Origin: Aliivibrio sifiae
GTDB lineage: Bacteria; Pseudomonadota; Gammaproteobacteria; Enterobacterales; Vibrionaceae
Direction of reading: 5' to 3'
DNA length: 64,000 nucleotides
Assembly: GCF_002954705.1 (NCBI RefSeq)
Contig: NZ_MSCO01000002.1
Location: 673,950-737,949 of the forward strand
Shown here: in pieces, positions 7,624 through 15,946 of the stretch
Layout of the letters: each line of letters opens with the position of its first letter
How positions within the stretch are numbered: the stretch's first letter is position 1
Program-made: the position numbers and the translations under genes
Notes under the pieces: model-generated
Told to the model about the DNA's origin: nothing
The model's input: the letters and a program-made list of their open reading frames with translations, nothing else
Databases searched by the model: none

Positions 7624-7704
7624 TTATTTAGATTGCTCAGATTTTTCTTTTTTTACCATAATTGCACCAGCAATAACGAATGCAACTAACAATAAAATTT
7701 CCAT
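7624..7704 (-). CDS. 26-residue single-pass membrane protein
   Basis: Short frame MEILLLVAFVIAGAIM then VKKEKSEQSK and stop. One hydrophobic helix covers residues 2-16, followed by a basic, hydrophilic tail, so the positive-inside rule puts the C-terminus in the cytoplasm. A very good ribosome site (AGGATAGG) lies 4 nt upstream of the ATG, and a terminator follows at 7552-7584. These signals together support a real gene. The homologue and function are unknown to me. It lies on the same strand as the diguanylate cyclase gene that ends upstream... 73 bp before its start at 7777, so co-transcription with that gene is possible. Confidence 0.6.
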   Translation of the reverse strand: MEILLLVAFVIAGAIMVKKEKSEQSK

Positions 7705-7776
7705 TAACCTATCCTAATTAAGTGTAAAATAATCAACCTGCTTAATATACCATCAATAAAAATAAGTTAAATAGAT

Positions 7777-9765
7777 TTAATTCAACTTTGTAAACATTTT
7801 TTCACTATTATGAAAAACGTATTGACCTTTACCTGCAAGTTTTGCTTGATACATAGCACTATCTGCTTCTTTTAATAGACAATCGACCCCTTTTTCATCG
7901 CTATATTTCGCAATAGTCATGCCGATACTTGCACCAACAGACAATCTATTATCTTGATAATAAATAGGTTGTTTAATTGATTCTATAACTCGATTTGATA
8001 ATTCAATAAGTTGAGTTTCATTAACAACTGAATTTATAAAAAGAACAAATTCATCCCCTGCTAATCGGCACGCTAGGCCTTTTTCTTTTATAGAGTGATC
8101 AAGACGTTTTGCGATCGCTTTTAGTACTTCATCTCCCGCATCATGGCCGTAAGTATCATTCACATCTTTAAATCCATCTAAATCTAAATAGCACAAGCCA
8201 ATATGCCCTATTGACTCTTGATTCATCGTGATGATTTTATTTGCTGTTTGATAAAATTTAGAACGATTAGGCAAACCTGTTAATGTGTCATGATGCGCTA
8301 AGTAATCAAGTCGTTCTTTTTCTTTAGAATCAAATAAGCTCGTAAAGATGAAAATGTAACTCTCTTCTCCATACTGCTCTTCATCAATAATTTTACTTGC
8401 TTTGATATACAAGGGAACCTCGTCACCTTGCTTATCTTTTTCTAATACCTCCCCATGCCATTGTTCAAAACGATAAATCGATTCTGTTATCAATTCCTTG
8501 GACATCGTAAAGTGGTGGCCATCAAATAACTCTTGCATCGATAAATTAATCAATTCTTCTGGTTCATAACCAAAAATTTCTGTAAACGCAGGGTTAATTA
8601 ACGTTAAGTTGCCTGATGAATCAAAAATTAGCACACCATCTTGGCTATTTTTAAATACATTAGCAGCCAATTTTTGCTGAGTTCTACTTTTAACTGATTC
8701 AGTCACATCAACGACTGAGAATAATAATTGGTCTTTGTTTGATAACACTTTAGCTGTAATTTGTAATGCATAATTATCAAGTGTTTTTACGAGTAAATCG
8801 TCCACTTCATTAAATGTTTGAAGAATACCGGATAACGTATTTTTTTCTAACGGATTTAAAATATCCAGAAAAGAAACATCAACTCTATTCTCTCTCGTTA
8901 ATCTAGGAAATAATTTTTTAGAGGCATCATTAGAAAGAAGGACTTTTCCTTCCTTATCAACAACAAAAAGTCCATGCTGAACTGCTGCAATAATTTGCTT
9001 TCCAAAATCTCGTTCGTGTTCAACTTTATTAAAAACAAAGCGTAGCTGATTTTGACGCTCTTCTAATCTATCAGCCATTCTATTAAATGAGAATGTAAGA
9101 TCACCTAACTCATCTTTAGTCATTACTTCTGGACGTTGATTAAATTCACCACGTTCAATAATCCCTCTCATTGCGTGATTAAGGTTTGTTACGGGTGTCG
9201 TAATCAAATGTCTAATTTTTGATATGAAGAAATAACAGAATACGATAATGAGGCAACATAAAATAAAGGTTACCTGTAAGGCTTGTCTACTTGTCGTATC
9301 CAACTCTGATTTTGAGACAATTAACCGTATCTGAGCGACTTTTTTATTCCCTAGCTTGACTGGCATGAGTACATAAATGGCAGACTGACCAACGGCATAA
9401 CCCTCCGCTATTATTTTTTTTTGTAATACCATATTAGGTTCTTTAATTACTGCCTCATTTTTACGAAATTCTGCGAATAACGAACCCTCTTTTTTAATTA
9501 AAAGCGCTTGTAAAATTTCATCATCAACACTAAAAGCATGTAGAATTTCCGTTGCTAGTACTTTGTCATTACTCAATAAAGAGGATTGCAAATTAATACT
9601 GACACCGTTAGATAACACTTTAACTCTATTTATCAGGTTCTTTTTTTGAGTATCATAAGTCGATATGTAATTATACCCTTGCAGCATAATGAATAGACTG
9701 GCGGTAAATACGATAATTGGCAGGGATAACCGCCTCCGTAGCGATACTTTTTCTATCCATTTCAT
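7777..9765 (-). CDS. Membrane diguanylate cyclase (sensor-HAMP-PAS-PAS-GGDEF)
   Basis: 662 residues. Transmembrane segment at about 13-30, a periplasmic sensor region to about 160, a second membrane segment at about 163-182, HAMP linker (about 183-237), two PAS-like regions (about 250-350 and 370-490; DGVLIFDSSGNLTLINPAFTEIFGY is typical) and a GGDEF domain (about 495-655). The active-site loop is AGDEF at 569-573, a variant found in active cyclases. No RxxD inhibitory site is seen at the usual distance before it (KEKG stands there), so product inhibition is probably absent. It should make c-di-GMP from two GTP at the inner membrane in response to an unknown periplasmic signal. Confidence 0.88.
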   Translation of the reverse strand: MKWIEKVSLRRRLSLPIIVFTASLFIMLQGYNYISTYDTQKKNLINRVKVLSNGVSINLQSSLLSNDKVLATEILHAFSVDDEILQALLIKKEGSLFAEFRKNEAVIKEPNMVLQKKIIAEGYAVGQSAIYVLMPVKLGNKKVAQIRLIVSKSELDTTSRQALQVTFILCCLIIVFCYFFISKIRHLITTPVTNLNHAMRGIIERGEFNQRPEVMTKDELGDLTFSFNRMADRLEERQNQLRFVFNKVEHERDFGKQIIAAVQHGLFVVDKEGKVLLSNDASKKLFPRLTRENRVDVSFLDILNPLEKNTLSGILQTFNEVDDLLVKTLDNYALQITAKVLSNKDQLLFSVVDVTESVKSRTQQKLAANVFKNSQDGVLIFDSSGNLTLINPAFTEIFGYEPEELINLSMQELFDGHHFTMSKELITESIYRFEQWHGEVLEKDKQGDEVPLYIKASKIIDEEQYGEESYIFIFTSLFDSKEKERLDYLAHHDTLTGLPNRSKFYQTANKIITMNQESIGHIGLCYLDLDGFKDVNDTYGHDAGDEVLKAIAKRLDHSIKEKGLACRLAGDEFVLFINSVVNETQLIELSNRVIESIKQPIYYQDNRLSVGASIGMTIAKYSDEKGVDCLLKEADSAMYQAKLAGKGQYVFHNSEKMFTKLN

Positions 9766-10117
9766 TAATATTCCCTTCTAATAACAGGTAAATTATCTAA
9801 ATGCATCAACATTTATGCTTTAGGAATAATATTTAATGGCATCGTAATTTATAAGAAGCCCCATCGAATCTAAAGATGCGCTATTTGATATAGCCAGCGA
9901 GGCTAATGAACAACAGTATAGCTAAAAACATCCCATACGGTTCATTTGATTTTAAGTAATTAATTGACAAAGTGATCGCTGTAACAGTTATCTTTTTATC
10001 AATTACCATTAATTTCTTGAATGTTTTATATCGAACTTAAAACAATGATAATGAAGAGATGTTTATCTTTCGAATACGATATCCTTTATCACTAACTAAC
10101 TTATTTTGAGCGTAACT
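9766..10117. other. 352-bp intergenic region upstream of two divergent genes
   Basis: Divergent promoter region between the cyclase and the small secreted protein. A perfect -35 hexamer TTGACA lies at 9964-9969 with an imperfect -10 (TTATCT, 9988-9993) pointing right. A short piece near 10043-10056 (AATGATAATGAAGA) slightly resembles half a Fur box but is too weak to call. No open frame with a ribosome site was found. Confidence 0.3.
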
Positions 10118-10345
10118 ATGAAACAAACTATTAGTGTTCTACTCCTACTACTCTTTTCTTCGTTTAGTCTTGCTAAAAGCGTTGAAAAATATTATCAAGA
10201 GCACCAACCAAAGCGTTGCGAAACTCTCAATAGAACCCTTACTCACGTGAATAAATTACTTAGCTTTAGCGAAGGAAAAGAATACAAAGAGAGACTTAAA
10301 GAGAAAAAGGCATTAAAGAAATTACGAAAAGAAAAAAGTTGCTAA
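10118..10345 (+). CDS. Small secreted protein, Cys-containing, highly basic
   Basis: 75 residues from the ATG at 10118; a TTG four codons upstream is less likely. A clear signal peptide (KQTISVLLLLLFSSFSLA) is cleaved before KSVEKYY, leaving about 56 residues, rich in Lys and Glu (KEYKERLKEKKALKKLRKEKSC), with two Cys that could pair in the periplasm. I do not recognise a characterised family; the pattern looks like a conserved small Vibrionaceae protein. It stands alone, ends in a hairpin, and converges with mog. Confidence 0.6.
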   Translation: MKQTISVLLLLLFSSFSLAKSVEKYYQEHQPKRCETLNRTLTHVNKLLSFSEGKEYKERLKEKKALKKLRKEKSC

Positions 10346-10349
10346 TAAG

Positions 10350-10373
10350 AAAGCCAACAGACATGTTGGCTTT
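10350..10373. terminator. Bidirectional terminator between the small secreted gene and mog
   Basis: Stem AAAGCCAAC (10350-10358) and GTTGGCTTT (10365-10373) with a 6-nt loop between convergent genes. Confidence 0.75.
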
Positions 10374-10393
10374 AAATTCTTTAAAAGATATGA

Positions 10394-10930
10394 TTATTTT
10401 GCTTTTGGTCTAAAAGGTTTAATCACTTCTTCGTTACACTCAAGAAATGGACCTTCCATTAAATCAATACAATATGGGATAGCAGGGAAAACAGCATCTA
10501 AACATTCACGGATTGACTTTGGCTTACCTGGTAAATTGACGATTAATGAATCTTTACGTAAACCAGCCGTCTGGCGAGACAAGATAGCTGTTGGTACAAA
10601 CTTTAGAGATTCAGCTCGCATTAACTCACCAAAACCAGGCATCATACGATCACACACTGCTTCTGTTGCTTCCGGTGTAACATCACGCTTTGCCGGACCA
10701 GTGCCACCAGTAGTTACCACTAAACAGCAACCTTTATCATCTGTTAGTTCAATCAGCGCCTTTTCAATCACATCTTGTTCATCTGGGATAACTACGTACT
10801 CTGGTTCCCATTCTGACGTTAAATAATCATTCAGTGTTGCAATGATTGCTGGGCCTGAAATATCTTCGTAGATACCAACACTTGCACGATCACTAACTGT
10901 TACGATGCCAATTTTTGCTTTTTTAGTCAT
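10394..10930 (-). CDS. mog: Molybdopterin adenylyltransferase MogA
   Basis: 178 residues, MoaB/Mog family length. The family loop TTGGTGPAKRDVTPEAT (about 90-106) and the second motif NLPGKPKSIRECLDAVFPAIPYCIDLM (about 133-158) are present. MogA adenylates molybdopterin with ATP in the cytoplasm before molybdate insertion by MoeA. Read in the same direction, it lies 41 bp upstream of the TraF-like gene; no other molybdenum cofactor gene is in the window, so it acts at a distance from its pathway partners. Confidence 0.92.
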   Translation of the reverse strand: MTKKAKIGIVTVSDRASVGIYEDISGPAIIATLNDYLTSEWEPEYVVIPDEQDVIEKALIELTDDKGCCLVVTTGGTGPAKRDVTPEATEAVCDRMMPGFGELMRAESLKFVPTAILSRQTAGLRKDSLIVNLPGKPKSIRECLDAVFPAIPYCIDLMEGPFLECNEEVIKPFRPKAK

Positions 10931-10971
10931 AATGAATTCTTATTTAAGTAAGGTGCCCCATTATTACAGAT

Positions 10972-12201
10972 TTAGTATTCGTAAGCCATATTGACTGAGA
11001 CACCATAAGTTGAATCTACTGAATAGATTGCAGCTAAATCTAAATGAAACATATTCAATGGCGAAAAGCCAATACCTGCCGTAAATGCATCATCATATGT
11101 ACCTGCTAGATCTTTCTTAAAACCACCACGTAATTGAATTTGATATAATAGGTCAAACTCAGCACCAATTCTTAGCATCTGCATATTATCGTTTAATTCA
11201 ACAAAACGTTCTTGTTCATTAAGATCAACGTCAGCGGTCAAAATAAAGTAGTTCGTCATAAAGGCAATACCAGCGGTATAAATTGGTTCCATATTATAAG
11301 TATATTGAGTAATACGAGTTTGTTTTCCAGGTCCACCAGTATAACTAGGATCACCAACAAGTTTACCTATTTCAGCGTCAGATAAACCTACCGTTATTGA
11401 TGATTCTTTTGTCTTAATTTCTTGAGATATTAAATTTTTACCTGCAAGAGCAAAGCGCCACGGCCCATGAAACCATACAGTACCAACATCAAAATTAAGG
11501 TTAGTTTCACCTGTTTCATAATTATCTGTGATATCTTTAAATTTAAAGTCGACAGCTGATGCACTGTAATTAAAAGTGTAACTTTGCTGAATTTTTGGCG
11601 TGATGCCGATAGTTAAATTTTGACCTAAGAAATTAGTATAACCTGCAAAAGCTACCCCAATTTCTGTAATACCAATAGCAGCAGAATCGACTGTTGCATA
11701 TGATATATCAAGAACATTCGCTAATGCAGGATCCGGTAAAGCACCATAAGATTGACTTTCTACATCAGCGATAGCAACAGATTCCAATGAAGCTTTTGCA
11801 TAAAAGTTCATAGATAAATAACGGTTAGGGATAGCTATTGCAATTGCAGTCCCCATTTGAATTTGTGCGGTATCTTCAGACAAATCAGACAGTGCTTTTG
11901 TTGCTCCAGGAACGTCTATCTTATCGTAAGCGTTTATTAAGCTATCAAGATCATCAATCATGTTGTCTTTATCAACAACTTGAAGACCAAAACTTGGCAG
12001 TAAAAGACCTACATCATCTTTACGACTATAAATAGCAATTAATGCGGGGTTATAAAAGACACCAGTAAGATAATCGGCAGATGCTGTACCTGCACTACCC
12101 ATCGCATCAATACGACCATCAACACTAAAGTTAGTTGCTAATGCTGGTGAAGAAGCGGCTGTTGCACATGAAAGTAAGCCAATTTTTATCCACTGTTTCA
12201 T
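10972..12201 (-). CDS. TraF/FadL-like outer membrane protein
   Basis: 409 residues with a signal peptide cleaved near ALA-TNFSVDGR (about residue 22). The N-terminal mature part, RIDAMGSAGTASADYLTGVFYNPALIA, is typical of the FadL-like beta-barrel group named TraF_2 (often annotated as conjugal transfer protein TraF). The rest alternates polar and aromatic beta strands and ends VSVNMAYEY, with the terminal aromatic expected for barrel assembly. No conjugation genes are near, so the TraF name should not be read as function; a role in uptake of hydrophobic compounds is only a guess. It lies just upstream of nothing co-directional except mog, which precedes... it is read from 12201 toward mog. 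Confidence 0.75.
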   Translation of the reverse strand: MKQWIKIGLLSCATAASSPALATNFSVDGRIDAMGSAGTASADYLTGVFYNPALIAIYSRKDDVGLLLPSFGLQVVDKDNMIDDLDSLINAYDKIDVPGATKALSDLSEDTAQIQMGTAIAIAIPNRYLSMNFYAKASLESVAIADVESQSYGALPDPALANVLDISYATVDSAAIGITEIGVAFAGYTNFLGQNLTIGITPKIQQSYTFNYSASAVDFKFKDITDNYETGETNLNFDVGTVWFHGPWRFALAGKNLISQEIKTKESSITVGLSDAEIGKLVGDPSYTGGPGKQTRITQYTYNMEPIYTAGIAFMTNYFILTADVDLNEQERFVELNDNMQMLRIGAEFDLLYQIQLRGGFKKDLAGTYDDAFTAGIGFSPLNMFHLDLAAIYSVDSTYGVSVNMAYEY

Positions 12202-12333
12202 TTTTTATAAGCCTAATAAAGATAGTTAACTCTTTATCGACTCTAGCCATCGTAACTTTAGAGGAATTTAAACATTTATATTAATATTTAAAATAGATAA
12301 GGAAGATACAAATAAATGATGAATGGATATAAA

Positions 12334-12359
12334 AAACCGAGATACTAAGATCTCGGTTT
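12334..12359 (-). terminator. Terminator of the vxr operon
   Basis: Ten-base-pair stem AAACCGAGAT (12334-12343) and ATCTCGGTTT (12350-12359), 6-nt loop, followed on the minus strand by a T-run. It lies 5 bp past the stop of the yoaH-like gene and closes the vxrA-vxrB-vxrC-yoaH unit. Confidence 0.85.
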
Positions 12360-12363
12360 CATA

Positions 12364-12516
12364 TTATTTCTTCGCTTTCTCAGCTATTTCTGCTCGTATT
12401 TGCTCTGAAATCATTTTAATTGCTTCACCACTACTAACACCTTGACGCATTAGTTCTTGGATTTTTTCTACCGCTTGTTGTTGCTCTTCATGAGTTAACG
12501 TTGGTAAATCTAACAT
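12364..12516 (-). CDS. yoaH: UPF0181 (YoaH) family protein, last gene of the vxr operon
   Basis: 50 residues: [19 protein letters not shown], then [16 protein letters not shown] and a charged helix. This matches E. coli YoaH ([29 protein letters not shown]) almost position by position. Its ATG overlaps the stop of the preceding vxrC-like gene (TAATG), so translation is probably coupled. In V. cholerae the last gene of the vxrABCDE operon is, as I recall, also a UPF0181 protein (vxrE). Molecular function is unknown. It is short enough to be missed by automatic gene calling. Confidence 0.88.
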   Translation of the reverse strand: MLDLPTLTHEEQQQAVEKIQELMRQGVSSGEAIKMISEQIRAEIAEKAKK

Positions 12517-13436
12517 TAGTTGCTCTCTACATTTTCTGATGCATCAAAATTGATGACTTTTGTAATTGCTTGTATTTCTTGAATCGAAATGGGCCCTTGA
12601 AAACGCTTATGGTTAAATGAAACACTTAAAATGTAGCTTCCAGGTAGTACATTTGTTGACGGTAAACTTTTAGGGAATTTCTCTTCATACTTCTCTTCCC
12701 ATAACTTTATGTATTCATTGTCTTGATGATCATAAATAGCGACCGACATTTCAGGTAATGGACAATTTGATTTAAGCAGTCCTGTTTGTGTTGTCTTCCA
12801 CTTTTCTTTACCTAGCCAAGATACTGCCATTTCAGTTTTAGGAGTACTTAATACTATCCATGTTTCCCATTGAGTCTTTTCTTTATCATCAGCGGTAATA
12901 ATTAACTTATATAGACCATTCTTAACACGGTTATTAAGAGATTCACTCGCGTAGATATATTGTGTTACGGCTTCGTCTTGAGTCGGCACCCGCTTCACTG
13001 ATGGATTTACCAATAACTCTTCATCTGGCCACTTTATAAAAGAGATGGATGAAATACTTTTTTCACTATCAAATTGGACGATCATTCTATGATGTAATCG
13101 ACCGGGGCTTTGTATTATAACTCTTTGTACACTCAACGATGTTAGCCATTTAGGGACCACTATTGTTGAAAGATCACGACCACAATTATTTGAAATGGCC
13201 AACCCCATGAGCTGATCAATATTTTGAATAATATTGTTATCTGCTGAGCTCTGTAGCACTTCAATTACTGTAGAAAAGCCCTTTAAAGTATTACCTTCAA
13301 GGAATTGTTTATGGGCAGTAAAAAGCGCAGACTGTTCATTAAACCAGTCTGCAGAGTTAGCTACCGCTCCATGTATTAAACAAAAAAAGCCAATAATAAA
13401 AATGGCAATTTTTTGTGGAAGCTGACGCAATAGCAT
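12516..13436 (-). CDS. vxrC: VxrC-like periplasmic protein (DUF2861)
   Basis: 306 residues with a signal peptide ([18 protein letters not shown], cleaved near residue 27). The mature part has a helical N-terminal third ([21 protein letters not shown]) and a beta-rich C-terminal part. I assign it to DUF2861, the family I associate with vxrC next to the VxrAB two-component system. It starts 2 nt after the vxrB stop and overlaps yoaH, so it belongs to the operon. Its role in VxrAB signalling is not established from sequence. Confidence 0.72.
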   Translation of the reverse strand: MLLRQLPQKIAIFIIGFFCLIHGAVANSADWFNEQSALFTAHKQFLEGNTLKGFSTVIEVLQSSADNNIIQNIDQLMGLAISNNCGRDLSTIVVPKWLTSLSVQRVIIQSPGRLHHRMIVQFDSEKSISSISFIKWPDEELLVNPSVKRVPTQDEAVTQYIYASESLNNRVKNGLYKLIITADDKEKTQWETWIVLSTPKTEMAVSWLGKEKWKTTQTGLLKSNCPLPEMSVAIYDHQDNEYIKLWEEKYEEKFPKSLPSTNVLPGSYILSVSFNHKRFQGPISIQEIQAITKVINFDASENVESN

Positions 13437-13438
13437 TA

Positions 13439-14095
13439 TTATGCTTTCATTTTATAGCCAACACCACGCAGTGTCTCTATCTCTATCCCTACAATCTTTT
13501 GACGTAATTGAAGGATATGAGTATCAACAGTTCGTGTTGTTGGAAAATGATTATAACCCCATACTTGATCAAGCAATTCATCACGAGTAAATACTTTGCC
13601 TAAATTTGTTGCTAAGAAAAGCAATAAATCAAATTCAGTTCTCGTTAACGTGACGCTGTCACCTGAGTTAATAACGTCTCTTGTTGATGTATCTATTGAT
13701 AAGTTACCTACAACAAGCTTGGTTTTTGCATCATCAGACTCTGGTGAACGTAAGTGCGCTCGTAAACGCGCTAATAATTCAGCTTCAGCAAAAGGCTTTG
13801 TTAAGTAATCATTAGCGCCCGAATCAAGACCTGTCACTTTGTCTCTAACCGAAACTAATGCAGTTAATAAAATAACAGGAACATCTTTAATTTGCTTCCA
13901 TTGAGGTAACCAAGTTAATGAATCACCTTCAGGTAACTGGCGATCGAGAATAACAATATCAGCATCAAGCCATAGACTTGATACATTTGCTGCATTTTCT
14001 GAATGAAGGCAATGGTATCCCGCTTCTTCCAAGCTAACGATTAAGCCATCAGCTAAGTTTTTATCGTCTTCAACAAGTAGGATTGTCTGTTTCAC
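13439..14095 (-). CDS. vxrB: Response regulator VxrB (WigR), OmpR family
   Basis: 218 residues: receiver domain (1-118) with acidic pocket residues ED near 9-11, phospho-acceptor Asp51 (VILDRQLPEG), Thr in LLTA and Lys in YLTKPFAE; then a winged-helix DNA-binding domain (about 125-217; RTEFDLLLFLATNLGKVFTRDELLDQVWG). In V. cholerae VxrB/WigR controls cell-wall synthesis genes, type VI secretion and biofilm after wall damage. It overlaps vxrA by 26 bp. The coding sequence contains a matS-type site at 13650-13662. Confidence 0.85.
   Translation of the reverse strand: MKQTILLVEDDKNLADGLIVSLEEAGYHCLHSENAANVSSLWLDADIVILDRQLPEGDSLTWLPQWKQIKDVPVILLTALVSVRDKVTGLDSGANDYLTKPFAEAELLARLRAHLRSPESDDAKTKLVVGNLSIDTSTRDVINSGDSVTLTRTEFDLLLFLATNLGKVFTRDELLDQVWGYNHFPTTRTVDTHILQLRQKIVGIEIETLRGVGYKMKA
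13650..13662. promoter_or_regulatory. matS: matS-type MatP-binding site
   Basis: GTGACGCTGTCAC fits the MatP consensus GTGACRNYGTCAC at every position. It lies within vxrB. MatP organises the replication terminus region in Enterobacteria and Vibrio. The nearby dif site (12.6 kb away) fits. Confidence 0.65.
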
Positions 14096-15515
14096 AAGGT
14101 ATCTCCAGTATAAAAGTCGTTGGTGGCCCCTGAAGTGTCATGGTGCCGCCCATTCTTTTGATCATTGATTCTACGATTGTTAGGCCTAAACCTAACCCTG
14201 CTTTGCTAACAAAAGGAGTTTTTAGTTCTTTCCAATTTGCTTTTGTTAGTTGTCCGCCATCAATGACTTCAATTTTTAATTTTTTATTATCAACAGTAAC
14301 ACTTAAAATAACGGGTTGAATACCATATTTGTGTGCGTTACTAATCAAGTTGTCTATACAGTTACCCAACCAATAAATGTTTACCTTTATGGCAGAGTCT
14401 TTATTTATCTTAAATTGTACTGGTTGGCTGTACTCCATGCATCGGTAACTTAGCCACTCTTCAACCGAAGGGATCCACTCTGTAGCAAACCCTTTATCAT
14501 CTGATTGTAAATAATCTTTACTTGCTTCGGCCAATTGACGTAACCGTCTAGAATCTTCACATAATCGCCTAAATTCGTCATATAACGATTCAGGTAATGA
14601 TTCAAATTGTCTTCTGAATCCTTCAACCGTTAGGCCTAAACTTGCAATTGGGGTTCTCAATTCATGCGTTAGTATTTGCAGTACTAACATTCTGCTTTTC
14701 ATTTCTCTTCGCTTACCGTTCCATTGAGATATCCCCCAACCAACCGCTAAGCATAAATTTACAAAGACTAAAAATAAAACAATGTAGGAGAGCGTTTTAG
14801 AGTTACTCTCTTCTTGCCAGCACACATTACCATTTCGAACGTAACAATTGTCACCCTCTTTAAATTCAACCATATCAAGCACAAACTTATCTAAGTTCTT
14901 TTGTTTTAAGCTCATTGGATATAAGTAGTATCGACTGCCTTTTCTTATCCATAATAATTTATCAGCGATAATAGTATCTGAACCACTAATAATAGCTCTG
15001 ATAGCTGTATCATCCATTTCTTGCAAATGATGTAATAATGTTCCTTCTGCACCTAATGTTCGCTCTTTGATGTGCATATAAGGTTCTAACTGACTTAATC
15101 TGTTGGGGTGACTCTGAACATAACGATAAGCATAAGTACCACCACCAGGATGGATCATACCAGATCGAGCAAACCAACTTGTTGGTAATTTTATCCCTTT
15201 ACACAATGCACGGATAAGAACTAAAGGCTCTCCAACGAGCGGACTAACCGGCCATGGTCCAGTACAAGTCTGAGCATTTCGATATAATTGTTGTAATTGA
15301 TTATAAGGATATGAGGCCGTTTGTGGTAACAGTGTATCGGGAGACAATAATACTGTGGGATATTCTTTTTGTATCAGGCGAATGTCATATATTTCGACAG
15401 CTTGCTCTTTTTTAAACGCTTTTTTGAAACTGTCGATTTTTGTAGCTAAGCTCACGGCATGTGAAGAGAAACTTGTCATCAACAACAGAGAAAATAGCAA
15501 GCGCTTATCTATCAA
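14070..15515 (-). CDS. vxrA: Sensor histidine kinase VxrA (WigK)
   Basis: 481 residues. The start is TTG at 15515, needed to give the signal-anchor (DKRLLFSLLLMTSFSSHA) its positive N-terminus. A periplasmic sensor (about 21-240) precedes one membrane segment (241-262, SYIVLFLVFVNLCLAVGWGI), then a dimerisation domain with phospho-His284 (THELRTPIAS) and an ATPase domain (NLISNAHKYG, then GLGLGLTIV). Four Cys in the sensor (at about 83, 104, 223 and 232) may form disulfides. The architecture and the gene order vxrA-vxrB-vxrC match the V. cholerae system that senses cell-wall damage. Calling it VxrA rests on this order and architecture. Confidence 0.82.
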   Translation of the reverse strand: MIDKRLLFSLLLMTSFSSHAVSLATKIDSFKKAFKKEQAVEIYDIRLIQKEYPTVLLSPDTLLPQTASYPYNQLQQLYRNAQTCTGPWPVSPLVGEPLVLIRALCKGIKLPTSWFARSGMIHPGGGTYAYRYVQSHPNRLSQLEPYMHIKERTLGAEGTLLHHLQEMDDTAIRAIISGSDTIIADKLLWIRKGSRYYLYPMSLKQKNLDKFVLDMVEFKEGDNCYVRNGNVCWQEESNSKTLSYIVLFLVFVNLCLAVGWGISQWNGKRREMKSRMLVLQILTHELRTPIASLGLTVEGFRRQFESLPESLYDEFRRLCEDSRRLRQLAEASKDYLQSDDKGFATEWIPSVEEWLSYRCMEYSQPVQFKINKDSAIKVNIYWLGNCIDNLISNAHKYGIQPVILSVTVDNKKLKIEVIDGGQLTKANWKELKTPFVSKAGLGLGLTIVESMIKRMGGTMTLQGPPTTFILEIPCETDNPTC

Positions 15516-15598
15516 CAGAAAGTCCTATAAAATACAGTAAAAATAAAGATCACTTTAATCAGTATATTATAAATCAGTTAGAATACGAATAGTTTATG

Positions 15599-15850
15599 TC
15601 ACTTCATTGTTACTTTTCCACCAATCATCTTATAAGCAGGAGTGCCTCTTATTAACATCTCTCTGCCAAATACAACACCACACTCAGGACACGAACAGGC
15701 CGTGTTGGTATAGTCTTCAACAATACGTTCTATAAAGCACTTAACCAAAGAACCCTTTCCTCCTTTCCTGTATTTATAAAGTAAGGCTTTACATTTAGAA
15801 CAGTAAATCTGCACCGTTTTTGTTGGGCCTTTTTTATTTGGTTTTGCCAT
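15599..15850 (-). CDS. Small zinc-ribbon protein
   Basis: 83 residues. Two Cys pairs, CSKC (about 17-20) and CSCPEC (about 52-57), look like a zinc ribbon. The N-terminus is basic (MAKPNKKGPTKT). The end, IRGTPAYKMIGGKVTMK, is well structured but not familiar to me. No signal peptide, so cytoplasmic and possibly nucleic-acid binding. It is divergent from the HemF-like gene with a 96-bp gap. No specific family recognised. Confidence 0.6.
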   Translation of the reverse strand: MAKPNKKGPTKTVQIYCSKCKALLYKYRKGGKGSLVKCFIERIVEDYTNTACSCPECGVVFGREMLIRGTPAYKMIGGKVTMK

Positions 15851-15946
15851 CTATAATTTCAAGCTCTCAGGTTGCTATCAATAAGGACTTTATCTTACAC
15901 TCAATTCATCTGACTTTTTTGATTTATTGTTTTTATAGGATCTTTC

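Noticed and set aside
10972-12201. Conjugation gene because of TraF name
   Set aside because: No other transfer gene is near; the family is a FadL-like barrel whose name is historical.
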